A stretch of DNA of 64,000 nt. Source: JBBSAT01 sp044223665. Lineage in GTDB: Bacteria > Myxococcota_A > Polyangia > Polyangiales > Sandaracinaceae. Below the pieces are notes generated by a model that made no database searches, was not told the DNA's origin, and was given only the letters and a program-made list of their open reading frames with translations. Shown piece after piece: positions 32,027 to 40,905 of the stretch (its first letter is position 1; each line of letters begins with the position of its first letter). The position numbers and the translations under genes were made by a program. Where the stretch lies: positions 1 to 64,000 of the forward strand of contig JBGALT010000021.1 in the NCBI GenBank assembly GCA_044223665.1. The letters are read 5' to 3'.

Positions 32027-33679
32027 GTGACGGCGGCGCCCACGACCGATATTCCGGCGGCCCGGCGATTGTCGCCGGCCGACCTGATCCTCGTGCTGGC
32101 CGCGTGGATGATCGCCACGCTCGTGAACGTCGGCAAGGCCGCTCACGTCGACGACGGCGCCCACCTCGCGATCGCCGAGCACATCCTCCGCGATCCGCTC
32201 CACCCGATGCGCGGCACGGTGTTCTGGGGCGCACATCCCGAGCCGATTCACGCGCTCAACCAGCCGCACCTCTTCTTCTACGCGATCGCGGGCGCGCTCT
32301 GGGCCTCGCACGGCTCGCTCGTCGCCGCGCAGCTCGTGCTCGCGCTCTTCGTGCTGCCCGGAATGCTCGCGTTCCACGCGCTCGGGCTCACGCTGCTTCG
32401 CGAGCCCTCCCACGCGCGCCTCGCGACGGTGCTCGTCTTCCTCGGCCCGGGCTTTCTACCGGGGCAGAACGTCATGTGCGACGCGCCGCTGGTCTCGCTG
32501 ATCTGCGTCGCGAGCTGGGCGCTCGTCACGGCCGGAGGATCGCGTCCGTGGTCTCGGCTCGCGCTGGCGGGCGCGGCGCTCGGGATCGCGTGCCTCGTGA
32601 AGTACACGGCGCTCGCGCTACTACCGATCTTCGTGCTCGATGCGCTGCGCGCCCGCGACGCGCGCCGTCTCTTGCCGCTGGGGGTCGCTCTGGCGCTCCT
32701 CGCCGCCTACGCGGCGTTCAACGTGGCGGACTACGGCGGTATCCACATCCTCGAGCGCCACCCCGGCGGCGTGGGCGACTTCGGGATCGCCGCGCGCATC
32801 GGCATCACATTCGCGCGCGCCGCGCTCTTCGTGCTCACGCTCGGGGCGATCGCCGCCGCGCCATGGGCGCTCACGATCGCGCGGCGCCCTTTCTCGATCG
32901 GCGCGCTGGCCTTCGTCGCGCTCGTGATCGCGACGCGCATCGTGGCCGCCGTCGGCCCCGCCGAGATGCGCGACGAGCCCTGGGCGGTGACCCTGCTCCG
33001 TGCCTTCTTCTTCCTCTCCGGGGTGCTCGCGCTCGTGCGCGTGAGCCGGTCGGTCGACCTCGGGGATCGTTCCGACGTGCTGCTCGCCGGATCCGTCGCG
33101 CTCCTCACGGCCTTCGTCGTGGTGCTCTCGCCCTTCATCGCCGTGCGCCACGCGCTGCTCGTCTTGCCCGCCCTGACCCTGCTCGTCTTGCGCCGCGCCG
33201 AGGTGCCCCGGGCGCGGGCGATCGCCGTCGGAGCGGCCACGATCCTGATCGGGCTCGCAGTGTCGGGCGCCGACCGCGTGCAGGCCGGTGCATACCGTGA
33301 AGCCGGGCAACGGTACCGTGAACGCGGTGCCACTCCGGGCCGCGTCTGGTTCGTCGGCCACTGGGGCTGGCAGTGGTACGCGGCCGACGCAGGCATGCTC
33401 GCCTACGATCCCGGAGTCTCGATCCTGGCCCCGGGCGACCTGCTGGTCCGGCCCCGACTGCCGGATCCCCAGGCGCTCGACCCGGCTGACGAGGCCGTGC
33501 TCACGCAAGTCGAGGAGACCGAGATCCCCCCCGGCCTGTCGGCGATCGCCCGCACGATCACGACGCGGCAGGGGTACTACGCGGTCTGGCAAGGGCTGCC
33601 CTACGGGCCGAGTGACGAGCCCCTCGAGGTCTTCACGACGTACCGTGTAACGGGCTACGCAGCGGGGCGATCCCAGTGA
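32027..33679 (+). CDS. Membrane glycosyltransferase (GT39/PMT-like, ArnT-type fold)
   Basis: This roughly 550-aa protein has about eleven hydrophobic segments. An early acidic loop (GKAAHVDDGAHLAIAEH) is in the position of the catalytic Asp loop of lipid-linked-sugar glycosyltransferases (PMT/ArnT/GT83 families). The C-terminal 130 residues are soluble. It would use a polyprenyl-phosphate sugar donor on the periplasmic face. I chose the GTG at 32027. An upstream ATG at 31962 opens a 22-codon frame whose TGA overlaps this GTG, and a run of six G at about 32010-32015 could be a frameshift joining the two. Neighbouring GT2 and flippase-like genes support an envelope glycolipid role. Confidence 0.78.
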   Translation: MTAAPTTDIPAARRLSPADLILVLAAWMIATLVNVGKAAHVDDGAHLAIAEHILRDPLHPMRGTVFWGAHPEPIHALNQPHLFFYAIAGALWASHGSLVAAQLVLALFVLPGMLAFHALGLTLLREPSHARLATVLVFLGPGFLPGQNVMCDAPLVSLICVASWALVTAGGSRPWSRLALAGAALGIACLVKYTALALLPIFVLDALRARDARRLLPLGVALALLAAYAAFNVADYGGIHILERHPGGVGDFGIAARIGITFARAALFVLTLGAIAAAPWALTIARRPFSIGALAFVALVIATRIVAAVGPAEMRDEPWAVTLLRAFFFLSGVLALVRVSRSVDLGDRSDVLLAGSVALLTAFVVVLSPFIAVRHALLVLPALTLLVLRRAEVPRARAIAVGAATILIGLAVSGADRVQAGAYREAGQRYRERGATPGRVWFVGHWGWQWYAADAGMLAYDPGVSILAPGDLLVRPRLPDPQALDPADEAVLTQVEETEIPPGLSAIARTITTRQGYYAVWQGLPYGPSDEPLEVFTTYRVTGYAAGRSQ

Positions 33680-33848
33680 GCAATTCGCTTCCCGCTCCGG
33701 GCACATCCAGGCCATTCCCTCGTGGCACGGGACGTGTAATCTCGCCCGGCGGAATGGAAGAAAACGCGGCGGCTCGGGAGCATCGTGCTATGGCTCGGCC
33801 GCCCCGTCTCTTCTTGGGCGTCCTTCCCTTCGAGGCCAAGGCAAGCGA

Positions 33849-34958
33849 ATGAGCGAGATGCGTCGTCTGAGCATCGTCATCCCGTCGTACAACGCGCGCA
33901 CGCTTCTGCGCCGCACGTTGCGCACGCTGGCGGTCGCCGCCCCCGAGGCCGAGGTCATCGTCGTCGACGGTGCGTCGCACGACGGCTCGCCCGAGATGGT
34001 GCGCGCGGAGTTCCCGGACGTCGTCCTGCTCGAGATGAAGAACCACGGCTTCGGTCATGCGACCAACCGTGGGCTCGAGGTCGCGACGGGGGAGTACCTG
34101 CTGCTCTGCAACTCCGATCTCTTCGTGAGCCGCAGCGCGCTCGAGACGATGAAGGCGCGCCTCGCGAGCGACAAGCTCCTCGCCGGCGTGGGCCCGGTGC
34201 TCCTGAACGAGGACGGCACCAAGCAGAGCGTGTTCGGGCCCTGGTACTTCCCGAACTGGCTCCCCATCAAGACGCCGACCCGCGTGCCGCTGATCTCGGG
34301 CGCGTGCCTGATGACCCGCCGCGACGTGCTCGAGGCGATCGGCGGCCTCGACGAGAGCTTCTTCCTCTACAACGAGGAATGGGACTGGTGCGCCCGCGCG
34401 ATGCGCGCCGGCTACCACCTCGAGCTCATCCCCGACGAGGTCGTGCACGTCGGTGGCGGCTCCACCTCGCGCAGCCCCGAGCTGCGGCTCGAGGCGCAGC
34501 GCGGCTTCCTCTACCTCGCGCAGAAGCACTGCCCGGACGCGGTCCTGCAGGGCTTGCGCCGCGCGATGCAGTTCGAGGGCTGGAGCTACAAGCGGATGGA
34601 CCCGCGCCCGCGGCACCGCGCGATGTGGGCGCAGCTCGAGTCGCTGACGGCGCGCGAGGCGTACCTCGAGAGCCCGTTCCCGCTCTCCGGGCGTGGGTCG
34701 GTGCCGGCCGAGGCCGACCACTGGCGCGGCCGCCTTCCGGCGGTGGAGCGCGAGACGGTCACGGCGCGCCACGCCGTCAGCCGCATCGAGCATGCGCCCG
34801 ACGAGTCGGGCCGTGTCGAGACGGGCCGTGTGGAGACGGGCCGGGTCGAGACCGGCCGTGTCGAGTCGCCGGTCGTCGCCAAGGACGGCGTACGCCGGAT
34901 CGAGCGCCCGCGCGTCGTTCCCCTGCGCGCGCCGAAGCTCGCGCGCGCGGGTAGCTGA
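33849..34958 (+). CDS. Family 2 glycosyltransferase with C-terminal GRVET repeats
   Basis: This 369-aa protein begins with the GT-A core LSIVIPSYNARTLLRRTL, then VIVVDGASHDGS, NRGLEVATGEYLLLCNSD (the metal/nucleotide-binding region), and LDESFFLYNEEWDWCARA, which holds the catalytic acidic residues of rhamnosyl/GT2-type transferases. It would transfer a sugar from a nucleotide donor on the cytoplasmic face. The C-terminal tail contains four exact-length GRVET/S units and is Arg/Val-rich, unlike other GT2 proteins. An AAGG site precedes ATG 33849. The flanking membrane GT and flippase-like gene suggest one surface-glycan pathway. Confidence 0.9.
   Translation: MSEMRRLSIVIPSYNARTLLRRTLRTLAVAAPEAEVIVVDGASHDGSPEMVRAEFPDVVLLEMKNHGFGHATNRGLEVATGEYLLLCNSDLFVSRSALETMKARLASDKLLAGVGPVLLNEDGTKQSVFGPWYFPNWLPIKTPTRVPLISGACLMTRRDVLEAIGGLDESFFLYNEEWDWCARAMRAGYHLELIPDEVVHVGGGSTSRSPELRLEAQRGFLYLAQKHCPDAVLQGLRRAMQFEGWSYKRMDPRPRHRAMWAQLESLTAREAYLESPFPLSGRGSVPAEADHWRGRLPAVERETVTARHAVSRIEHAPDESGRVETGRVETGRVETGRVESPVVAKDGVRRIERPRVVPLRAPKLARAGS
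34809..34868 (+). repeat. 15-bp tandem repeat (four units) encoding GRVE-T/S
   Basis: Four 15-bp units encode GRVET, GRVET, GRVET, GRVES near the C-terminus of the GT2 protein. Synonymous differences between units show it is not brand new. Confidence 0.9.
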
Positions 34959-34990
34959 GCGCTGCTTCGGACCTCGGGGCGCGTACGTCC

Positions 34991-35947
34991 GTGAGCGAGG
35001 ACGCGCGTCGCTGGCTGCACGTCGCGGCTCTCGTGCTCGGCGTGGCCGGCGTCGTCTACCTCGTTCACGAGACGGGGCCGGAGCGCGTCTGGCAGACCAT
35101 CGTGGCGGGCGTCTGGACGCTGCCGCTCGTCATGCTCTGCGACGCCGGCTACTTCGTCTGCGAGGCGCTCGCCCACCGCGCGGTGCTCGGCCGAGGCGCG
35201 GCCCAGATCCCGGCCCGCGTCTTCGTGCGCTCGACGGCGCTCGTCTACGTGGTCGGATCGCTCCTGCCCCTGGGCCGCGCCGGAGCGGAGATCGCGCGCG
35301 CCGCCGCGTTCGCGCCCTACGTGGGAGCCGGGCGCAGCACTGCCGCGGGCACCAACGTGCAGGTCGCCGCGTTCGTCGGGAACACGTTCATCTCGAGCGC
35401 ATGCCTCGTCGCGTGTCTGCTCGCGCTCGGCGTGCACTGGCTGACCGGCCTCCTGGCGGTGAACGGCACCGTGACGCTCGTGCTCGCCATCGTCGCGTGG
35501 GCGCTCTTACGCCACGACCGCCTCGGCACCGCCATCGCCAAGCGCTGGCCGCAGCTCGCGGCCCGCTTCGAGGGGCTGGGCGAGGGCCTGCGCGCGAGCC
35601 CCGCCGAGCTGGGTCGGGCGATCGGGCTCGCCTGTCTCGCGCGCGTGGTCCAGGTCGGTATGTACGCAGGGCTCCTGGTCGCGGTCGGCATCGCGCCGAC
35701 GCTGCTCGGCACGCTGCTCTCTCTCGCCGTCCACCTCGTCGGCGCCGGCTTCGGCGACCTGGTCCCGAACCAGGTCGGCGTGCTCGAGGGCGCCTACCGC
35801 GTGTTCGCCGACGCGCTTTCGCTCGGGGACGACCCGGCGCGCGCCGTGTCCATCGCGCTCTTCGCGCGCGTCTCGCAGATCTCGATCGCGACGCTGTCGA
35901 TGATCGGGCTGGGGCTCACCCGCGCAAGCAGAGCGCCCGCGGCGTGA
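34991..35947 (+). CDS. LPG synthase-TM/UPF0104 flippase-like membrane protein
   Basis: This 318-aa protein has about eight membrane segments and LPG_synthase_TM motifs: GSLLPLGRAGAEIARAAAF, and GAGFGDLVPNQVGVLEGAYR near the C-terminus. It starts with GTG 33 bases after the GT2 gene, so both are probably co-transcribed. The family moves or shields lipid-linked substrates across the inner membrane. Its last 197 bases are duplicated at 40738-40905, beyond the RCC1 gene. The 3' end overlaps the convergent RCC1 gene by 32 bases. Confidence 0.87.
   Translation: MSEDARRWLHVAALVLGVAGVVYLVHETGPERVWQTIVAGVWTLPLVMLCDAGYFVCEALAHRAVLGRGAAQIPARVFVRSTALVYVVGSLLPLGRAGAEIARAAAFAPYVGAGRSTAAGTNVQVAAFVGNTFISSACLVACLLALGVHWLTGLLAVNGTVTLVLAIVAWALLRHDRLGTAIAKRWPQLAARFEGLGEGLRASPAELGRAIGLACLARVVQVGMYAGLLVAVGIAPTLLGTLLSLAVHLVGAGFGDLVPNQVGVLEGAYRVFADALSLGDDPARAVSIALFARVSQISIATLSMIGLGLTRASRAPAA
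35751..35947 (+). repeat. Flanking duplication, copy 1 (intact flippase 3' end)
   Basis: This segment, the functional end of the flippase-like gene, recurs at 40738-40905 in the same orientation. The two copies bracket the RCC1 lipoprotein gene exactly. Confidence 0.92.
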
Positions 35948-38900
35948 GCCCGGGATCGACGGTGGTCGTTTCGTCTGCCACCGAACGCGGGGCGCGCGAC
36001 GCGTCGCCGCGCGACCGCGGCGCCATCGCCGGAGGGTGATGGCGGCCCGTCCGCTCCGGGAGGCCGACGACGCCGACGGCGGTCGGCCGCGTCGTCATCG
36101 AACCATCGCCGATCCAGTACTGGAAGTTGTCGCCCCAGCACGCGAGCGAGCCGTTCGTACGCACGACGCACACGTGGTTGGCGGAGGGCCCTGGTCCGAT
36201 GCGAACCGCGTCGGAAACCCCCATCACGGCGGTCGGCGTCGGTCGATCCATGAGCGTGACGCCATCGCCGAGCTGCCCCGTCCCGTCCGCGCCCCAGCAC
36301 ATCACCGCTCCGGTTGCGCGCACTCCGCACGTGTGCCGCGAGCCCGCGTGGAGATCGACGAAATCGGTGACACCCCCCGAGACGACGACCGGGACCGGTG
36401 CGTCCACTGTCGATCCGTTGCCGAGTCGACCCGATCCTCCTTGCCCCCAGCAGCGCACCTCACCGGTGGCGAGCCGAGCGCACGAGTGCATCTCGCCCGC
36501 CACGATCTCCACCGCCGATCCGATGCCGGAGACCTGCACGGGGAGCGTCTGGTCGAGCAGCGTCGCGTCGTCACCGAGCTGGCCGGCCGAATCGTCGCCC
36601 CAGCAGAACACGCTGCCGCTGGCGGTGCGCGCGCACGTGTGGAGGGTGCCGAGCGCGACCTCGCTGACGTTGGAGAGCGTGACGGGAACCGGCGTGTTTC
36701 GCTGCGTGGTGGTCCCGTCGCCGATCTGGCCCTGATCGTTGCGGCCCCAGCAGAGGACGTCGCCCGTCGTGCGAACGGCGCACCCGTGCGAGTAGCCGAT
36801 GCCGATCGACGAGACGGTCGAGAGCCCCGACACGAGCACGCTCGTCCACGAGTCGGTTACGGTCCCGTCCCCGAGACTTCCGAAGAGGTCGCCACGTCCC
36901 CAGCACGAGACACTCCCGCTCGCCGAGCGTGCGCAGGCGTGCGCAGCACCGAGACCAACCGCGCCTGCGTTCTCGAGGCTCCAGTGACCGATGGGGTAGG
37001 CCTCGCTCCCGACGTTGCTGTTGTTGCCGAGCTTCCCGTACGTCGCCGAGCCCCAACACGAGATCTCGCCGCTCGCACGCCGTGCGCAGGTCGCGCCCTG
37101 CGCGGTCGAGACGCTCGTCATCGGCGCTGCGAGCGAGCGGACCAGGACAGGCGCCATGCTCGTCGTCATCGTTCCGTCGCCCAGCTGGCCGGAACCGTTC
37201 GATCCCCAACAAGCCAGCGCGCCCGTCGCGCGGAGGACGCACGTGCTGCCGCCGCCCCCGTCCATCGTGTCGCCCGTGCTCACGACGGCGTGAGCGTCCT
37301 CGAGCTGCGCGAGCACCGTAGGCGCCGTGGCGTCTGCCGCGAGCCCATTGCCGGGCGATCGGCCCCAGCACCAGAGCGAGCGATCCGATGCGCGCCGGGC
37401 GCAGCTGTGGTCGGCGCCCGCGTACACGTCCGTCGGGACGAAGGACGGGGCGAACGCGACCGCTTGGGGTGTGAGCGAGCCGGCGCCGACTGCGCCGAGC
37501 TGGCCATGCGCGTTGTCCCCCCAACACTGGATTCCGAGGGACGTCCGCATGCACGTGTGGCTCGTGCCCATCGCGATGTGCGTCGCGGACGTCGCAGCAG
37601 CGATCGCGGTCGGCGACGTGCGCTCCGTCGTCGTGCCGTCACCGAGCTGCCCGCTCGAGTTGCGGCCCCAGCAGTAGGCTCCTCCGCTCGATCCGACGGA
37701 GCACGTGTGCCCATCACCCGCGGCGATGACGCTCAGGCTACCGGGCCCTCCCACGATCGCCTGGGGCCGGGCGAAGTCGCCGGTGCTCGAGCCGATACCG
37801 AGCTGTCCTTCGTCGTTGTCACCCCAACAGAAGGCGGCCGCGCCTTGGCGCGCGCACGTGTGGGCGCCGCCGGCGGTGACCTCCACGATCCCACTGAGCT
37901 GGACCACTGCGCCCGGGCCCACGACGGTGACCGGCGAGGTACGTGAGCCTCCGCCGGCGGTCCCGTCTCCGATCTGGCCCTGATCGTCCCGCCCCCAGCA
38001 CGCGACCGTGCCGTCGATGCGTCGGGCGCAGGTATGATCGGCGCCCGCCGTGATCGCCGTCGCGTTCGTCAGGCCCGTCACCTGCACCGGCGTCGCCGAG
38101 GTCGTCGTCGTTCCATTCCCGAGCTGCCCGTAGGTGTTGTCGCCCCAGCACAGCACGATGCCTGGTGAGCCCACGAGTGCGCACGCGTGCGCCCCGCCCA
38201 CGGCGACGTCGAGGATCGCGGGGCACTCGCCCTGCGTGCACGTGCCACCGAACGGGCAGGTCACGCCACACTCGCCGCAGCTCCCCGCACCGCTGACGAG
38301 ATCGGCCTCGCAGCCGCCGCCGTAGCTCCGGTCGCAATCCGCCCAGCCGGGCGAGCACGAGATCACCGCGCAGGCGCCGGCGACGCACTCCGCCGTTCCG
38401 TGCGCCGCGCCGCAGGCGGCGCTCGCCGCGGGCTCCTCGTCGATCATGCCGTTGCAATTCTCGTCGGCACCGCCACAGACCTCGATGCCCGCCGTGTTGA
38501 TCGACACGTCCAGGTCGTTGCAATCGGTGCGCGGCAGCGGTCCACCGATGCAGGGCGCCGCGCTCGGCGCGTAACCGTCGCTGTCGGCGTCTTCCGCAAC
38601 CGCCACGCCGCCGCCCGAGGAGCAGTCGTCGTCGAGCCGATTGCACAGCTCGGTTGCGCCGGGGTGACGGCTCGCCGTCGCGTCGTCGCAGTCGGCCATC
38701 GCCACGATTCCGGGATCTCGGTTGGTCGTGTTCGCCGGACACGCCCCACATACGTCGGTGTAGCTCGCGCCCGTCGGCGCGTAGAAATCGCCGTCACCGT
38801 CGGCCCAGCACCGAGCGAGCACTCCTTCGTCAGTGCGGCCATCGCAGTCGTCGTCTGCCGCGTTGCAGCTCTCCGCGGCCGGGCTGCGATCGCAGACCCA

Positions 38901-40613
38901 TGCCGGCCCAGGCAGAGCGCAGCGCTCGGTCCCGAGACCGCACACGCCGGGGAGCGCGCACGGACGCATGTCGTCGACCGTGCACATGCAGCCCTCGTTC
39001 ACCATCATGTCGCAGTCGTCGTCGAACGCCCCGGTGCACGACTCCGGCGCGCCCGGGTACGCGACCGATCGCGTGTCGTCGCAGTCGGTGCCGGCTGCGG
39101 GTGAGCGGTTCGTCAGCGTGATCGGGCAGCCGCCGACGTCGATGCGGCCGGGCACGGGGCACACGTTCATCGGGCCACCGCCCGGCGAGTACGTGTCGTT
39201 GTCCCCGTCCGTGTAGCAGACGATGGTCGCCGTCTCGTCGATGCGCCCGTCGCAGTCGTCGTCCGCCATGTTGCAGGACTCGGTGCCGGGCAACACCGAG
39301 CACGGGCCCCACGCGCCCGTCGCACAGGTCTCGACACCCATCGCACAGACGCCCATAGCCACACACGAGCGGCGCTCGACGCCCGAGCAGGCGCAGAGCG
39401 AAGGTGGATTGGCGACCCGGTCGCAGTCTTCGTCTGCGCGCGCCGCGTCGCAAAGCTCCGTGGCGGACGGGTGGATCGCATCGTCGGCGTCGTCGCAGTC
39501 GTTCGCGTCGGCGCCAGGAACGCGATTCGTCAGGCCGAACGGGCAGCCCCCGACGGGGGCGCGGGTCGAGTCGGGGCACACCGCGAGCGGCATCGCGGCC
39601 GCTTCCGGGTACGTGTCATCGTCGCTGTCGTCGTAGCAGGTGACCAGCGTCGACTCGTCCACGCGTCCGTCGCAGTCGTCGTCCTCCGCGTTGCAGATCT
39701 CGGCGATCCCGGTGATCGAGCACGCGCCCCAGCTGCCGGCCGCGCAGCGCTCGACGCCCGCGGCGCAGCGTCCCGGGAGCGTGCACTGGCGCGATCCACT
39801 GCCCACGCACGAGCAGTCCTCGTTCACGGTGCCGTCGCAGTCCTCGTCGTCCATCGGGTCCAGGTCGCAGATCTCGGGAGACACCGGGCTGACGTCGTTG
39901 CGCGTATCGTTGCAGTCGCGCCCCATCTCGCTGTGTAGGACGGGCGGAGTGCACGCCATGACGGTGGGCATGGTCTCGTCGCCGAACCCGTCGCCGTCCG
40001 AATCGACGAAGAACGTCCGGAGCACTCCCTCATCCGTCGCGTCGTCGCAGTCGTTGTCGAGGGAGTCGCACGCCTCGACGAGGCCCGAATAGATGCTCGG
40101 CTGCATGTCGTTGCAGTCGTCCCCGCAGTGGCGAGCACTGCTGGTGTCGACGTTGCAACAGCGCGCATCGGGGTGAGTGTCGCCATCGCCGTCGCGGAAG
40201 CCGAACGTCAGGGGATCGCAATCTTCATCGACGTCCGAGGCGTCGCAGACCTCCCGGTTCCCCGGGTAGCGGTCGGGGTCCGTGTCGTCACAGTCGCTGC
40301 CGCCGCACGCGGCAGCGCGCGAGCCGTCACCGTCGGCGTCGGGACAGGTACCCGCCACGCAGCGGTTCATTGCTTCGTCGCAGGAATCGGGTGGGGCGCA
40401 CGGAGGGGCGGATGATGGGGTGCAGCCCGTGGGCGCGCACCGCTCGACGCCGTTGCAATAGAGGCCGTCGTCGCAATCGAGATCACGCGCGCAGCTCGCG
40501 CCGGTGTCGCCGCTGACGACCGCAGCGTCGTCCCCCGTGGTGGTGATCGGAGCGCCGCATGAAGGGAGCGTTAGCGCCGAAACGACAGCGAGGAAACAGG
40601 ACCGACATCGCAT
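35916..40613 (-). CDS. Giant RCC1-repeat lipoprotein with MopE-type metal-binding motifs
   Basis: This 1565-aa protein has a lipoprotein signal (MRCRSCFLAVVSALTLPSC). About 750 residues of Cys/Asp-rich units follow, with repeated DCDD and CDGRVDE motifs of the MopE/putative metal-binding type. The last 730 residues hold fourteen RCC1-type units, each centred on CWG-x3-7-GQLGDG with HTCAR before it. Fourteen units would build two seven-bladed beta-propellers. The final 60 residues are not propeller-like and read into the duplicated flippase tail. It is probably a cell-surface protein; RCC1 propellers commonly bind proteins. A second, shorter homologue lies at 53492. The start at 40613 precedes the signal. 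Confidence 0.9.
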   Translation of the reverse strand: MRCRSCFLAVVSALTLPSCGAPITTTGDDAAVVSGDTGASCARDLDCDDGLYCNGVERCAPTGCTPSSAPPCAPPDSCDEAMNRCVAGTCPDADGDGSRAAACGGSDCDDTDPDRYPGNREVCDASDVDEDCDPLTFGFRDGDGDTHPDARCCNVDTSSARHCGDDCNDMQPSIYSGLVEACDSLDNDCDDATDEGVLRTFFVDSDGDGFGDETMPTVMACTPPVLHSEMGRDCNDTRNDVSPVSPEICDLDPMDDEDCDGTVNEDCSCVGSGSRQCTLPGRCAAGVERCAAGSWGACSITGIAEICNAEDDDCDGRVDESTLVTCYDDSDDDTYPEAAAMPLAVCPDSTRAPVGGCPFGLTNRVPGADANDCDDADDAIHPSATELCDAARADEDCDRVANPPSLCACSGVERRSCVAMGVCAMGVETCATGAWGPCSVLPGTESCNMADDDCDGRIDETATIVCYTDGDNDTYSPGGGPMNVCPVPGRIDVGGCPITLTNRSPAAGTDCDDTRSVAYPGAPESCTGAFDDDCDMMVNEGCMCTVDDMRPCALPGVCGLGTERCALPGPAWVCDRSPAAESCNAADDDCDGRTDEGVLARCWADGDGDFYAPTGASYTDVCGACPANTTNRDPGIVAMADCDDATASRHPGATELCNRLDDDCSSGGGVAVAEDADSDGYAPSAAPCIGGPLPRTDCNDLDVSINTAGIEVCGGADENCNGMIDEEPAASAACGAAHGTAECVAGACAVISCSPGWADCDRSYGGGCEADLVSGAGSCGECGVTCPFGGTCTQGECPAILDVAVGGAHACALVGSPGIVLCWGDNTYGQLGNGTTTTSATPVQVTGLTNATAITAGADHTCARRIDGTVACWGRDDQGQIGDGTAGGGSRTSPVTVVGPGAVVQLSGIVEVTAGGAHTCARQGAAAFCWGDNDEGQLGIGSSTGDFARPQAIVGGPGSLSVIAAGDGHTCSVGSSGGAYCWGRNSSGQLGDGTTTERTSPTAIAAATSATHIAMGTSHTCMRTSLGIQCWGDNAHGQLGAVGAGSLTPQAVAFAPSFVPTDVYAGADHSCARRASDRSLWCWGRSPGNGLAADATAPTVLAQLEDAHAVVSTGDTMDGGGGSTCVLRATGALACWGSNGSGQLGDGTMTTSMAPVLVRSLAAPMTSVSTAQGATCARRASGEISCWGSATYGKLGNNSNVGSEAYPIGHWSLENAGAVGLGAAHACARSASGSVSCWGRGDLFGSLGDGTVTDSWTSVLVSGLSTVSSIGIGYSHGCAVRTTGDVLCWGRNDQGQIGDGTTTQRNTPVPVTLSNVSEVALGTLHTCARTASGSVFCWGDDSAGQLGDDATLLDQTLPVQVSGIGSAVEIVAGEMHSCARLATGEVRCWGQGGSGRLGNGSTVDAPVPVVVSGGVTDFVDLHAGSRHTCGVRATGAVMCWGADGTGQLGDGVTLMDRPTPTAVMGVSDAVRIGPGPSANHVCVVRTNGSLACWGDNFQYWIGDGSMTTRPTAVGVVGLPERTGRHHPPAMAPRSRGDASRAPRSVADETTTVDPGLTPRALCLRG

Positions 40614-40737
40614 GGCGCCACCCCTTGCGAGGCATGCTCCCACGGTGCCCCCGCAGTGTCGACGGGGGCTGGTTCCACCGCGAAGCATCGATGCGCTCGA
40701 TACCTGGTGTTGCGCCTTCCGACCCCGCTGGCCCGTC

Positions 40738-40905
40738 TCGGTGACCTGGTCCCGAACCAGGTCGGCGTGCTCGAGGGTGCCTACCGCCTACCCGGCGCGC
40801 GCCGTGTCCATCGCGCTCTTCGCGCGCGTCTCGCAGATCGGCATCGCGACGCTCTCGATGATCGGGCTGGGGCTCACCCGCGCAAGCAGAGCGCCCGCGG
40901 CGTGA
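40738..40905 (+). pseudogene. Truncated duplicate of the flippase-like gene 3' end
   Basis: This segment matches 35751-35947 nearly base for base apart from a 29-bp internal deletion (missing the part around FADALSLGDD) and a few substitutions. It has no start and is frameshifted by the deletion, so it is a remnant. It ends with the same stop codon context (GCAAGCAGAGCGCCCGCGG then CGTGA) as the intact gene. Confidence 0.92.

Noticed and set aside
36036..37946. Long plus-strand frame across the RCC1 gene
   Set aside because: It is an antisense shadow rich in Arg/Asp/Val. The minus strand reads fourteen regular RCC1 units.
35948..40737. Interpretation of the RCC1 block as a transposon insertion
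   Set aside because: No transposase or integrase frame and no terminal inverted repeats are visible. The flanking repeat is about 170-200 bp of a gene end, which is too long for a target-site duplication.
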